NCBI RefSeq assembly: GCF_020740795.1
Contig: NC_067296.1
Span: 4,131,001 to 4,195,000, forward strand
Direction: 5' to 3'
Source: Apus apus
Lineage: Eukaryota > Chordata > Aves > Apodiformes > Apodidae
DNA: 64,000 nucleotides
Below are positions 40,001 through 51,819 of this stretch, piece by piece. Each line of letters starts with the position of its first letter. The stretch's first letter is position 1. Both the position numbers and the translations under genes were made by a program. Below the pieces are notes generated by a model. That model was not told where the DNA came from and searched no databases. It saw only the letters and a program-made list of their open reading frames with translations.

Positions 40001-43000
40001 TAAAATTCTTCAGAATTAACTGAAACAACTCACAGGAACAGTAGAAATCAAAGTTCATTGATGGGAGGTGTAAGTACATCCCCTTACCCAAAAACCTCCC
40101 AAGCTGACCGATCAGGACCTACACTGCTGAGGGCTCCTGCTGTGATACTTACACCATGATGGAAGTGGGAGGACAAGTGCTCTCACCATCAGCTGGGAAA
40201 CTGGCTTCCTCACAAGCAGGTGAGTTAGTGAACTTGTGAATTAATGAAGTAATGAATTAGAGTTAACAAGTTACAGTACCCATTAAAATGGGACTGAGCC
40301 CTTGTTCGATTTTTAGCTCATGTAAAAAGTTGGATTCACAGGGTACATCCTCCTGCAGCTTTGAGAGGTCCAAATGAACTATGGCACTTGACTCAGTACT
40401 ATTGTCAGAAAAATAACTCGTTTAGTGTTAAATGCCATTCATAAATACCAAGTTAGAAATCAAGCAGCAGCTTCTCGACCTTTACAAAGACTAGTTTTGC
40501 TTTGCCATCTGCTTTGTTGACAATGAGGTAATATTAATCCATTACAAAACTACACAGACCTCACCAGCAGAGTTCACAGGAAAGCCTTAAAGAAACAATT
40601 CCTTGGTCCTACTTACAGATTTGCCCTCCAGCTAGGTTTTCTTCCAGCTAACACATTGTTGCAGCTAGAATAAGCTTTGCAAAAAAAGCCATTCTCCAAA
40701 ACACTTATTCCATGATTCGTGCTGGTATTTAATAAAGCCTTGAATTCTCCCAAATGATCTGGCAGCTCTGTGCTTCCTCCAAACTCTTCCTGGCCTGCAA
40801 ACATCCAGCAGCTTCACGCCTGCTTCATGCTGGCCAAGAAAGCACAAAATGAATGAACTCTGAAGCTCCTGGATCAGGGATATGGTTAGAGGGACTGCTC
40901 CCAGGAGGTGTCCTTCCTCTGCTGTTAGTCAGAGGAAATACTGCACCTAAATACAGCCATTACCTTTATCTGCTTGTACCCTTCTTATGCACAAGCTGGA
41001 ATAAATCCAAGACTCTGGAATATTTGACCAAAACAACTGTGTCTCAGATCAGCTGCAGGGATGTATATACTGCAGCCTCATGTCTCTACCTTCCGCTGTG
41101 AGGCATGCAAGGATTTCCTTCCACTGTTAGCCTGGCCATTTTCAACCATTAACATTGTCTGAGCTTTACCTTGACCAACAAAAACAACTTTCATCCACAA
41201 AGCTGTATTTATCTGTTGCCTGGAGAGGATATCCTTCCAGTTCCATTATATATTGGCCACCTGCTATGGATTTTGCAGGAGTCACAGGCTCCTGTGCACT
41301 CAAAAGCTTACATGCACCCTCAAGGCAAGAAACACTGCTTTTCTTTCCAGTGTTGGTCACTTGGGTGGGCTTCTCAGGAGTACCATCCAGCAGGAGAAAC
41401 GGGGATTCAAGAACTAGCAACATGCTCAGTTGGGCACATACAGAGACTCAGAAAAATCTAAGCTCCCAGGACTTCAGCATGACTCTTCATTTTGCAGCAG
41501 CAGTGAGAAAGTTCAGGTTCACAGGAGTTGAATAGCAACCACCATCAGGAAGACAGCCTCAGGCAAAAGTCATCTTCCCACCCCAAGCCAGCAGTGCTAC
41601 AAGGCAGCCTTTCACATGCCCCACACATGTCCTTTCCTCATTGTATTCTCTCCACATCCACCACAGGCTAAACCTAGAGAAAGTTCACCAAGAACTGAAG
41701 ATTAAAGAAACGCTCATCTGTCATGCCACCTCCAGAAGACAGGCACTTAACTGACCTCAATGAGAAAGAAACTAGTTCAGAAAAAAAGACGTTTCAAAGA
41801 GAAGTGTGCCAAGGGGAGTGAAGAGTGCTCTACATTTGTGCCATTCCACTGTTTCTTAGCTGCAAGGATATCTCTTCTGTGCTTCATGAGGTGACGCAGG
41901 TGGGGATAACTAAGGATAAAATGGGAACTCTTGCTCAGGAGCCTCCTGTGACTGCTTCAGCAGAGTTCTGTGACTGCTGAACCACAGGTGTATGAAGGTG
42001 AAGCAGGTTCCTACCATTGCCCTCACCACCTCCTGGCAGCCCCTTCCCAATATACACCTAACAGCTACATGTGTCTGTACCAGCCTCCACTGCTAACAAA
42101 CCCCATCATCTTAGAAGGAACCTTCTATAAAAAGGCAAAACAGGACAAAGAGATAAGTACATTAGTGCTGCAAAATCAGCAAACAGGAATTCATGCACTA
42201 GAAGTGTGCCTGGCTCTCAGTCAAGCTGTTCACTGACACCCTGAGGTCTCACAGGTTGCATCTGGTGTTATTTCCTACGCTCAGGCTCCACCACATGATG
42301 GGAATGTGTATGTTCATGAGGACACCTCACAGACCATAAGCCACAGTATTCAATTCCAGTAGCCAGAAACATTGCAACTTACCATAGATCAAAAATAAAA
42401 AAGAATAATAAGTCATATTATATAAAAACTAAACTCTCAGGCAAGTAATGCATTAATAGCAAGCTTGCCAGACATCATGGAAGAAGATTTGAGAGTCCTG
42501 AAACTTCTCCCTCTAAAAATTTAAAAGGACATGAAAGACAGAAAAGAATATTTTTTAAAATTATTTTAAAAGGTCCCCCCATGGGGACTGCCCTGTTATT
42601 TTTCTGTATGACAGCAGAAAAGGTCTCTTCATACACAGCTAGTACATAAGATATAGTGAGAAAGACACTCAATTTTTACAAGAGACCTAAATTCTGCAGA
42701 CAGCTCAACAGCCCAGGCACTGATGGAATAAGCTATGCAGATGGAAACGATTATTAGGAGGGGAAGAACTCCTGCATGCATGGAGCAACATCTCACTAAA
42801 GCTGCAGCCTCCCACCAACACATTCCAAACTCTTGGAGTAATCTACTTTGGGGAATACGCTTTAAGCTACATCAGCTTTCTTTCTCCTAAATTCTTTGCA
42901 ATCACCAAACACTGCCCTGCAAACTGACCTAACGGTCTCACCAAAGAGCAACAAACACCAGAATGGATTATAAACATCTGAATCTAAAACCTAGAGTGCA

Positions 43001-43718
43001 CCAGCTCCTCATTTCAGGCAAGATTTTCACTACACAACATACCTGAAGGGGCTTGCATGATTAGCAATGCTGTGGGCCTGAAGTCCACAGCATAAAATAA
43101 TTAATAAACCACACAGGCCACATTTGACATGTAGAATATCAACTCCTGTTGCTTAGAGAGGAACAGCATTATAGAAAGGAATAGCACTAACTGAATAGAA
43201 ATATCTAATTAAGGGTGATCCTTTCAAGCCAGCTGCAGAAAGAGTATCTCATAATATGTTGCAGGAAAAAATAACTCCAGCAGGTTTCAATTAAGACTCA
43301 CTGCCATATGGATTTTACATCTGCAGCAGGAAGGCTCAAACACCATGTCACAACTAAGATATTTTTATGTCTCCAAATGAAAGCATTTGAACTGCTTGGA
43401 ATAGAAACACATGGACCATGACATCCCCAATTAAGCAAACATTTTGCTGAACTGAGAGCTTAAAAGATACAAGAAGCTCAAATACACTGTATTCTTGGTC
43501 ATGCATTGTAACCTCTAACTTCCAAAGGATAAAAAATGCTAAGAGCATATAGCATGACTCCTTCAGTCCCCTCCCCACCCAGCCAAAGCAGGAGAACCCA
43601 GTAAAAGTCACACAGTGATTTTTGAGAAGGCACTGAAGAAGTAAGGGATCCTTTGCTCCATGCAGACAGAACAGGGCACTGCTCCCTGGAGCAGTTTACA
43701 TGTGCTATCACAAGCCCA

Positions 43719-43865
43719 TGTGAAGGGCTCCTCAGGTCATCAGCTCATCCAACCTCCTGCTTAAAGCAAGGTCCAAACAGCAGCCAGACCAGGATGTTGA
43801 GGGTGTTGGCCAGTTGGGTTTTGTAAGGGACTGAGGTGGCACAACCCCCATAGGGTCCCTATTTC
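43719..43865 (-). repeat. probable old CR1 fragment, minus orientation
   Basis: Phrases such as TCATCCAACCTCCTGCTTAA and GGATGTTGAGGGTGTTGGCC resemble diverged, older CR1 subfamilies read in reverse. The boundaries are approximate because the copy is degraded. Confidence 0.45.
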
Positions 43866-46089
43866 AACACTTGCCTGTACTCACAGGGAGTGATATTTTT
43901 CCTTACAGCAAGCTGGACCTCACCCATTCAACCTGCAGAGCTTTGACAAGTGACATGATTCTCCATCCAACTAATCAGACATTGTGTGAACTGGAAAAGA
44001 ACATTTACATGCTCTTTATTTCAGCATCAAAACCACCATCTCAAACCCATGTCTTGACTGGCCCAAGAGCTGTGCTGCTGCCCTTGCAGGTTCCTGGGGC
44101 ACAAGGGACCCTGAGCCAAATCTTCAGCATTAGTTTTCTGCATGCAGCTGGATCCAAGAACCCCCATTCCTCTTTACTAAAAACAGATGTCAGCCAAGTG
44201 AAATCATCCCACAGCTCCTCTAGGAGAAGGATGTAAACAGCCACAGCTCACCCAGCTGTTGCCCAGAGAGGCCCTGCTGACAAGTTAGGGATCCCAAAAT
44301 GCTTTTGGACTTGTTTACCACTTAAATCCATCAAAACACATTAGGTCACTGGAGTTTACACTAGAGTTTGGGTCTTTTATCAACTTCTTCCAGAGTTTTG
44401 AGCTCAGAAGAGAAATAAATTGCTATCTGTGTTTTTCAATGCTTCCCAATGGAGTCCTAATGTTTAACAAACCCCGCTCCCCTGTAACATGCCTGCAAAA
44501 TGTTTACAAATAAGAAGAAGGGGGAAAAAAGATAGATTAAAAGATGTGGAAAAGGTCACAAAACATCTACCGTACCGTTTGGTATATAGAAATGCAGGCT
44601 TCTGCCTCCCAGGAGGCTTAATCTCAGTCAAAAACTGCAGCTGAGAGAAGAAACTCTCAGTAACTGTGCTGCAAAGTGTTCAGTCTAGGTTTTGGTATCC
44701 AGCTTTTCCAGCTAACAAAACCACATACTTGCTGCAATGTAGAAAGGTCCTGGAATGGAGGCAGCTGGGCATGTATGAGAAAAGGTGCTTTGCCCCAGGT
44801 GAATGAGAGACCTTCGAGGTGAAATCATATCCAAAACTCCAGGAAAGCCTTCATTTTTAAAAAAGCACCTATCTGAAATCACTGTAGAGAAACACACTGT
44901 AAGGAGCTCTACTACACTGTTCAAGTCTACTACAACATACAAGCTCCAGTGCTCCTGCTGATGCCCAGAAAACAGCTTTTGTACGCCAGCAGCAAAGGGG
45001 AAATTAAAGCACAAGTGCACTGGTGCTATTCAAGTGTCTGGAGACTACAAGGCAGCTGAGAGGCCGTGCTACATTCACTCTGAACTCCAAATGTTTAGCA
45101 AAAATAGACACAGAAGCAGGCATTTCAGCTAGGTTCAGGGAAAGAAGGATTTCAACCAAGGTGGACCACAACATTAAGTCTACAGGGTCCCAACCAAGAC
45201 CCCAAGCCCATTCTCCAGGTCAGGTTCACACATCATCAACCTCTTGCAAGAAGCACTGAGCCACAGCAGAGCCAAAGTGGCTTTTCCATGCTGCTTTTAG
45301 CCAAAGCCACACACAAAAGTTTTGTTCTGAACAGCCAAATGCTGCCGTGCAGTGCTTCTCCCAGCTCACAGACAGGAAAACCACAACAAACCACTACTGC
45401 CACCAGCATAGCTGTGGTACTGGGGAACTCTGCAGGAACTAGTAACCCTCAAAGGAGGTGTCTCAAGGAGGTTTTGCATGCTGGCACCAGCCTCCCTGCT
45501 ATTACAGTGCCAGTGCAAGCAACAGCCAGCCCAGCCAAGCTACAGCTATTCCGAGTACATTTACACAGACTAAAAACTTCTCAAATAATATACTTTGGTA
45601 ACACCAGGTTTTAGAACATCACCATGCAAGACAAGAAGCAGCAATATTCTTCTGGACCTTTGGAGAGCTTACCTACTCACCTCAGCCCATTCACAGCTTG
45701 CAACAATAATCACAAGGAAACGTTTTTAACTTGAACTGTGGCAGCTTAACAACTGCCTCCAGATCGTGTTTTCTTAGTGAATTAACAAAGAGCCCAGCAC
45801 ATTCAAGTTGCCTGAACAAGTAAAATCCTGTCGAGAGAGGAGGAGTCCCCAGAGATTAAACTGCAAGATAAAATCCTTATTGCCAACATGATTTTAAGTA
45901 CACCCAGATTAGGCAGAAAAGAGAAAAACCTTGAGACTGCCAGAAAACGTTCTTCTCGCTGGCTGAAGGTAGACAGCTTTGAGATGTAGGTAGGGCTGAA
46001 GCTGAAACAATGAGCCCACTCCCCAGCGAGGCAGGGGAAGCCAAATTCAGCCGGAAAAGCAGCGATTTAGCACCGAGTCACATTACAGC

Positions 46090-46640
46090 ATCTCAAGCCA
46101 TAGAAACCACACGCAAACACACCTGGGGCGCAGCCCCACTTTCTCCACCACCACCGAGCATCAACCTACCTGGCCAGGTCAGCGCTGCGGACAATAGAGC
46201 CAGAGCAGAGGAGAGAAAGAGGCGAGGAACGGGCTCTCCCTCCGCATCCGACCGCGCACGGCGGCTCCGCGCTCCCCCGCAGCAACCCCCGGGCTGGCAG
46301 CAAACCCCCGAGCCGCCCCAATTTTGCCTGGGTCTGGCTATCCGGGAGTCACCCGCGGAGGAAGGGGATGCAGAGGCAGCCCGGGGAGGGGGCACGGCCA
46401 CCGCCCGCCTGCGCGGGAGCCCCGCAACCCGCCCGGCCCTGCGCGGGGGAGGCGGGGCCGGGACCACCCCGGGAGGAGCCGCTGCCGCCTCCGCTCGGCA
46501 CCGCAGCCCTGATCCCCCCTTGCATCTCCTTTCAACTCCCCCCCCATCGGGGGAAAAAAACGGGGTGTTCCCGAAGGAGAAGCACGCTCGGCTGTCACTC
46601 TCCGGGAGAGACGGAGATGCCCCCGGCAAAAGCTGAGGAG
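46090..46640 (-). promoter_or_regulatory. ARHGAP40: CpG island, candidate ARHGAP40 promoter and exon 1
   Basis: This is a sharply bounded GC- and CpG-rich block of about 550 bp between AT-richer flanks. On the minus strand it holds a plausible splice donor: an exon would end at 46170 in GGCCAG followed by GTAGGT. Joined to the acceptor at 23256, that frame does not continue into the ARHGAP40 frame, so exon 1 would be 5' UTR. The nearest minus-strand gene with no known promoter is ARHGAP40. A plus-strand or bidirectional transcript is also possible. Confidence 0.5.
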
Positions 46641-46954
46641 CGGCAAACAGTATTTTGGGGGGTTGTGGGTTTTTTTTCCCTTTCCCCCCTAATTAAAGGG
46701 CCTGGGAAAATAAAGGTGTGGACAAACAAGCTTTTATTTAAAAGCATACTGCACTGGACAAATATTTGGACATGCGGAGTTGAGGGGACGTGGACAAATA
46801 AACACAAGCAGGGCTGCAGCATCAGGCTGCCCTGGTGCAGGCTGCCCATGCCAGAGTCCAGAGACACGGGTACTTCACATGCAGAGAAGAGACAAACATT
46901 GTCCACTAGTGGCAACGTGCTCTTTGGGATGTGACTGCCTAATTCAGGTCCTCT

Positions 46955-46981
46955 TTTATTTATTTCTTTTAATAGTTTATT
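46955..46981 (-). terminator. ADIG: clustered minus-strand polyadenylation hexamers
   Basis: Read on the minus strand, there are AATAAA hexamers at 46981-46976, 46964-46959 and 46960-46955. No AATAAA was found by eye on the minus strand between them and ADIG exon 2; only an ATTAAA variant lies near 47255. They could end an ADIG transcript that uses the candidate third exon at 47906-47703. Use is not proven. Confidence 0.35.
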
Positions 46982-47702
46982 GATCGTGTGCACCCACAGC
47001 AGGAGCAAACAGCTGTTGTGTTGGTAGCTGGAGGATGCACGAACCCTTTAGCCACAAAATTATGGCTCATCCCAGACCCACCGACCTCCTTGTGGTCCCA
47101 CCAACTGGTTAAATCAAGTTGTTTGTGAGGGCCTCTTTGAGCTACAATCTAACCTTGTATCAGCCTGTCAGCTGTGCTGAAAAGCATATCCTGAACAGAA
47201 ACAAACAAAATGCATAAGACTTAATTATCTCTTGTTAATTGGAGGTAAGCTTGTTTAATTTCTTAGAACAAAGTGCTGAAATATTGTTTTCTACCTTGAG
47301 AACCAACAAGGTGGAAATCAGAGAAGTGCTAAGTGGAGTATGAGTAAAATCATCACTGGATTGTACTGCATTTAAGCCCCAATAAGAGCCACTAGTGAGA
47401 GTTATTGCCTTGAGCTTATTTGTTGGAAAGTGGTGAACAGAGCATCACTGATGCTGGAGCAGTGTTTGGTCCTTACACAGAAGGAACTCATCCCTCAGTT
47501 CAGCTGGAGGGCAGCTGTGCACACACCCAGGCACTGGACAAGAGGTGGGCTGCTGTTCATCCATTTCATGTTCAGCCAGTCAATATTGTTCACTCTGAAA
47601 GCAGCTGTTGTGACCCAAGTCATGTCAACTTAGTCCTGAGTAAGTATTCTTTTCAAAGAATTAACCTTGCTGCTAATGGTCCCCAGATTATCTGCTTGAT
47701 TT

Positions 47703-47906
47703 TCACCCTGAGGTGGTGCTTACAGCTTCATCATTCTGTTCCAGTTTCCTCTCAGACACTAAAGCCAACAGCCCTCTGTTCTCCAGCCTCAGGATTCCCA
47801 GGATCTTCCCAACTTTTTCACCCAGTAAAGTGAACAGCTGAGCCATGTAGCCATTCAGAGAGGACGGCAGCAGTTGAATCCTCAGGACATTAGAGATCTG
47901 GAGCAA
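47703..47906 (-). CDS. candidate ADIG exon 3 (67 codons and stop)
   Basis: A good acceptor (TTTTGTCTGCCAG) precedes an open frame that is in phase 0 with the donor ending ADIG exon 2 at 49234. It encodes an amphipathic, Leu/Ile-rich stretch (LLQISNVLRIQLLPSSLNGY, then MAQLFTLLGEKVGKILGILR) and ends in TGA. If used, ADIG would be 210 residues. AATAAA hexamers follow about 0.75 kb downstream. I do not recognise the sequence from any protein, so it could be a chance frame. Confidence 0.35.
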   Translation of the reverse strand: MLQISNVLRIQLLPSSLNGYMAQLFTLLGEKVGKILGILRLENRGLLALVSERKLEQNDEAVSTTSG

Positions 47907-48875
47907 CTGGCAGACAAAATTCCAGGTGAGAGAAGAAAGTGTGGTGCACAGCAGCTGGTGGAGAAAAGGAGGAACAGAATTTTCATGGCAATGACTTTTT
48001 CAGAAGTGGTTCAATTTGCAGCAGGATACACATGATTTGAGACCTCAAGTGCTTGTTCCCTTCCCTCACCCACCCAACACAACTACCAAGACTTTTAGTA
48101 CCCGTATCATGTCCTACAAGAGACAAGTCTAAAATCCAGTTCTTTAAACTGCTGGGTTCAAATCGATACTCGTGTATGTGAAGAGCTCTAGGAGAACCAA
48201 ATGGTACTGTAGACAAGTCCAAGCTCATTCTTAACATTGCTTTGGTGGTGTTACTGTTGTCAAAAATACTTGGACTTGAGGTATTAGTGATTCCCTGCCA
48301 AAGCTCAGCTCAGGGTGTGTGAGTCAATCAAGTGCAGCAATTTAAGATGACACCAGCCCTCAGCTATTCTAGGCTGACAAAGGACACTGCTCCAGAAAAA
48401 CTGGTGCAAGTGAGCAAGTTCCTCAGCTGCTGCAGTCCAAAAATCCCAGCAATGTAAAGGAGTAGAGAGTGATTAGTGACAGGGAGGCACAAACCAGCTT
48501 TCCCTCTGAACCTCTTCTGCAAAGGAACATGCAGACACGGCACAGGGAAAGAGGAGACACATGGGACACTAAGCTCTTCCACTGCTCCAAATACATCTCT
48601 GGGGATTTGTTTAAAGCCTAAGAGGATTTGGGCTGCCATGTTTGCAAAGAGACTTCTGGCTTCAGCTCTTACTGAGCAGGTGAAATATGTCTGAGTTTTA
48701 GTCACATACTTCACTGTAAGAAACTTGAACCGGCTTTTAAAAATACATAATATCAGTCATACATACCAGGAGAGTTTCCATAGAGTTGAGTTAAACTACT
48801 TATCTTAAAGGGATAGGTAGCAATTTTAACTCTTTCAAATGCAATTCTTGATGGCTTTTAAAATAAACCTGATCC

Positions 48876-48964
48876 AGAGGGAGGTGTCCCTACCCATGCA
48901 GGGGGATTGGAACTAGATTATCATTTAGGTCCTTTCCAACCCCAACCATTCTGTGGTTCTGTAG
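48876..48964 (+). repeat. CR1 LINE 3' fragment, plus orientation
   Basis: The short segment reads GGGAGGTGTCCCTACCCATG, then TTGGAACTAGATTATCATTT and AACCATTCTGTGGTTCTGT. This is the last 90 bases of a CR1 copy. Confidence 0.85.
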
Positions 48965-49173
48965 ATCTATGTATTATATCTTTAAATATATATACACAGT
49001 AGACACATACAATAGTTATTCTGTATCATTGTGTGTTATCCTTACCTCATTTACAGAGGGAGTATTTAGGGAAAACAAAAAAAAATCTCTTGTTAGTTAT
49101 TAACCAGTCAGAAACCAGTCTTGCATCTCTCTCTCTCACCCAAGAAGCCAGAAGTCAGGCAGAGTGAAAAAAA

Positions 49174-51371
49174 TCAGGGCTGAGGCACAAAAGCTGTAGA
49201 TATGCAAAGAGGGGATCTAGTCATGCTACTCACCATTGTGATGTTACAGAAATTGTTCTTCTGAGCTTGAGGATATCTTATCTTCTGGCTCTGAGACCAG
49301 CTGTCTGAAGTTGTAGCAAGAAGACTTTGCTTTTGGCTTCTTGGATTGGAACTCAGATGAGAAGGTTTGGGCCTCAGTTTCCTCAAAGAACTACTGGACT
49401 GAGTCTCCTCTTGTGTTTCTGTACCAGATGCTTCTCTCTGGTTTTCTTCCTTTGGTCGTTTATCCTCAAATTTAAAGTCAGAATCAGGCTCATCAGAAGA
49501 CGGTTTCTTGTTTTTTCCTGTACTGGGCATCTGTTCTAGAAATAAGTTTACAAAACAACCTTAAATATATAAAATAGCTATACATGACTGTTTTCCCCTA
49601 GGCAAAGCCTTGCAGGTACTATCTAGAAACTAAACATTGCTCTTCTGAGCCTTTTTTCAGCAGATATAAATAATTTCCAAGCCCAACTAGGAAATTAGAG
49701 GCCTGTACAAGTGTTTGATTTTAACCAATTATCTCTTAATTGGAAACGATATTAAAGGAGGAGATGAAAAGCACATTGTTTTCTACTTGTGCCTGCTGTA
49801 AGTTAGCATAAGTGGATATTAGTGTAATTGGTAAGTTATTTTTAAAAGCTTTATTTTTCTTTCTTAAGAGGGAGGGGGAAAAACATTCATGTTCTAATCA
49901 TGTGAGCACATGAATATATAAAAATGTTGGTCTAGCCTTATTGACTAAAATGGATTTTAGAGCATTTGAGGCCTGATGCTACTCACAGCCAATAGAGAGT
50001 TAGAAATTTTAGAATTAAATGGAGAAAAAAATCATATTTCAAGAACCAAAAGATTCCAGAGTTACTCTGGGCAAAAAGCTGATACTCAAGTGTAAGTATG
50101 TGGCACAGCTACCCTTTATCTCTGCAAAACAGACATTTTGTTCTGCTTTTCAGACATGGGTAGTAAGCCATGCCTGTGCTGCTCAGGGCAGCTTAATTGT
50201 CACAATCTCTTATAACCTGCAGTTTTTAATTCCTGTGCTCTGCTACCCATGAGAGTGCACCTGAGTGTGTGGAGGGAAGTTATTTTATTACTGAAGCAAG
50301 CAGAGGTTGTTCTGAGCATCAGCTGCTTGCTAAGTCTGCAAAGGGGAGCTGAGAGTAAAAAAAAATCCAGCATGTACACAGAGGACAGGAAAGGAGAGGG
50401 GAGGACAAGGCTCTGCTGTGGTGAGTACCTCCTGTTCCTCTGCTCTGTGGGTACTGTTTCATTGTTGCTATTCCTGTGGGATTTACTGTGTAAGACTGGT
50501 TACCACATTATTAAATCAGAACAGAGGGCAACAAATAGAAGGAAAAGCTTTCTGAAGTGAAATGTTGTTCTTATTTTCCTTCCTACAGCTGTTCTGCAAA
50601 GGCAGAATCACTGCTTTTGAATTTAAGATTGATTTTTCAGCTGGGATTGCTCATGCTCTAGCATTAGAGCAAACTAGCAAGGCTTAATCCTCATGAGTAC
50701 ATCCACACACCTATTATTAGCCTAAAGCAAAGCCTGTTACCAGTTTCTGACGTGTAAGAAATAAGAATCAGTGATGGATTGGGAAAAGGAGAAAAATACA
50801 CAAATTAATGAAAATAATACATGTCCTGCTCCCTTCAAAAATTCTCTATCAATCTCAGCACTGGTAAAAGGATCCCTTAACAGCTCCCCTGGTGACATCC
50901 CCTGACCCCGAAAAAAGAAGTGTAAGTGGGCTATAATGCCAGAGTTTAAAAGTGTACAAAATTAGAAGGTTAGGTTTACTTAGTGGGGGATTTTGTGATA
51001 GAAGTTTACAAAAGTTACTTGTCCTTTGCCTTTCTTAAATCACCTCTGAGAGAAAGGAAGAACAGAAAGAGGTTGCAGCTCATCTGCTTGGAAGCAATAT
51101 CAACAGAAAAGCTTTACAATTTGAGTACTAAAAAACCCTTCTGTGACAAGTGCCATTAGCCTAAAAATAGCTAGCAGAGTGCTTTAAAGTTGAAGATAGC
51201 AGACAAAGCCTTTATGCAGGAGCATGATCAACTGCAGAACTTACCTTCTTTAAGTAGAAGCTGTAGCCAGATAATGATTATGATCAGCAGCATTACAAAT
51301 GGTAAACAAAACCAGAAGAAAAGGATAGGAAAGGTCAGCTCGTTCACCAAAGAAACCAGAGGATACCTCAT
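49174..51371 (-). CDS. ADIG: adipogenin, small single-pass membrane protein
   Basis: Adipogenin is a small adipocyte membrane protein that binds seipin in the ER and promotes lipid-droplet growth (known from mammals). Exon 1 (51371-51245, 42 codons plus one base) encodes MRYPLVSLVNELTFPILFFW, then FCLPFVMLLIIIII and WLQLLLKE. This matches mammalian ADIG closely across its N-terminus and membrane helix (about residues 14-34). Exon 2 has acceptor TTTCTAG and starts at 49535, in phase. It encodes a polar, Lys/Glu/Ser/Gln-rich tail that I do not recognise in the short mammalian protein. Two ends are possible: reading on to a TGA at 49176-49174 (162 aa), or splicing at the ideal donor ATG|GTGAGT after 49234 to a third exon. 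The identity is firm for exon 1; the C-terminus is open. Confidence 0.82.
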
Positions 51372-51428
51372 AGCTTGCTTCAGGTTACACTGAGTTTGGA
51401 AGAGTCTCCCTGCTCTGCTTTACCAAGT

Positions 51429-51435
51429 TTTTATA
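51429..51435 (-). promoter_or_regulatory. ADIG: ADIG TATA box
   Basis: TATAAAA on the minus strand lies about 58 bp upstream of the ADIG start codon. Transcription would start near 51405, giving a 5' UTR of roughly 35 nt. A focused TATA promoter without a CpG island fits a tissue-restricted gene. Confidence 0.7.
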
Positions 51436-51440
51436 AACCT

Positions 51441-51450
51441 CATTGCATCA
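51441..51450 (-). promoter_or_regulatory. ADIG: C/EBP-ATF-type composite site upstream of ADIG TATA
   Basis: TGATGCAATG on the minus strand ends 5 bp before the TATA box. It matches the C/EBP-ATF4 composite motif TGATGNAAT. C/EBP factors drive adipocyte genes in vertebrates, so the match is plausible, but the motif is short. Confidence 0.4.
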
Positions 51451-51819
51451 CAGTGTTAATCAGCAGATGGTCAGCAAAGGAACAGCCCTGTGGCCTTCAG
51501 GGAGGGAGCAATAAGGATTAAACCCAGGATAAGAAGCACTGAGAAAGCATCTGATTAGGTTTTTCCTTCAGTCGCTATTTCAAGGATAAATACAAGTTAG
51601 GAGGTTGTCAAGGAGGCTGTGAGAACAATAGTTACAGGCAGATTTACCCAGTGTCCAAAGCAGGGCTGGCAGCTTTCCCTTATCACACAGGGGGGCTGCT
51701 AACGTGAGGTAACACGACTTTGCGCTTAGATCTTGCAATTGAAAGGCTCAATTTGAGGGGCTGCTGCTAAACACAAGCCAGAAGGCCAACTGCCTGCCCT
51801 CACCATGTGCATTTTAGAG

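Larger units (their letters stand above)
23257..46169 (-). other. ARHGAP40: inferred ARHGAP40 intron 1
   Basis: About 23 kb separate the first coding exon from the CpG island that is the best candidate for the promoter. No convincing exon of another gene was seen on either strand. The stretch contains a CR1 3' end near 33.8-34.0 kb, a possible older CR1 near 43.7 kb and a CpG-rich cluster near 32.3-32.7 kb. The intron assignment depends on the CpG island belonging to ARHGAP40, which is inference. Confidence 0.5.
46641..49173. other. interval between CpG island and ADIG exon 2
   Basis: Apart from the candidate third exon, the hexamer cluster and one CR1 fragment, nothing could be recognised here. 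It is either the ADIG 3' intron and UTR or plain intergenic sequence, depending on which ADIG end is real. Confidence 0.45.

Noticed and set aside
46010-46636. Long open stretches on both strands in the CpG island at 46 kb
   Set aside because: Stops are rare in any frame of such GC-rich DNA. The products are Ala/Pro/Arg/Gly-rich with no recognisable domain, and neither frame joins ARHGAP40 in phase.
48364-48714. A 116-codon minus-strand open stretch between ADIG exon 2 and the candidate third exon
   Set aside because: It starts at GTG, the acceptor options are out of phase with ADIG exon 2, and it has no recognisable domain.
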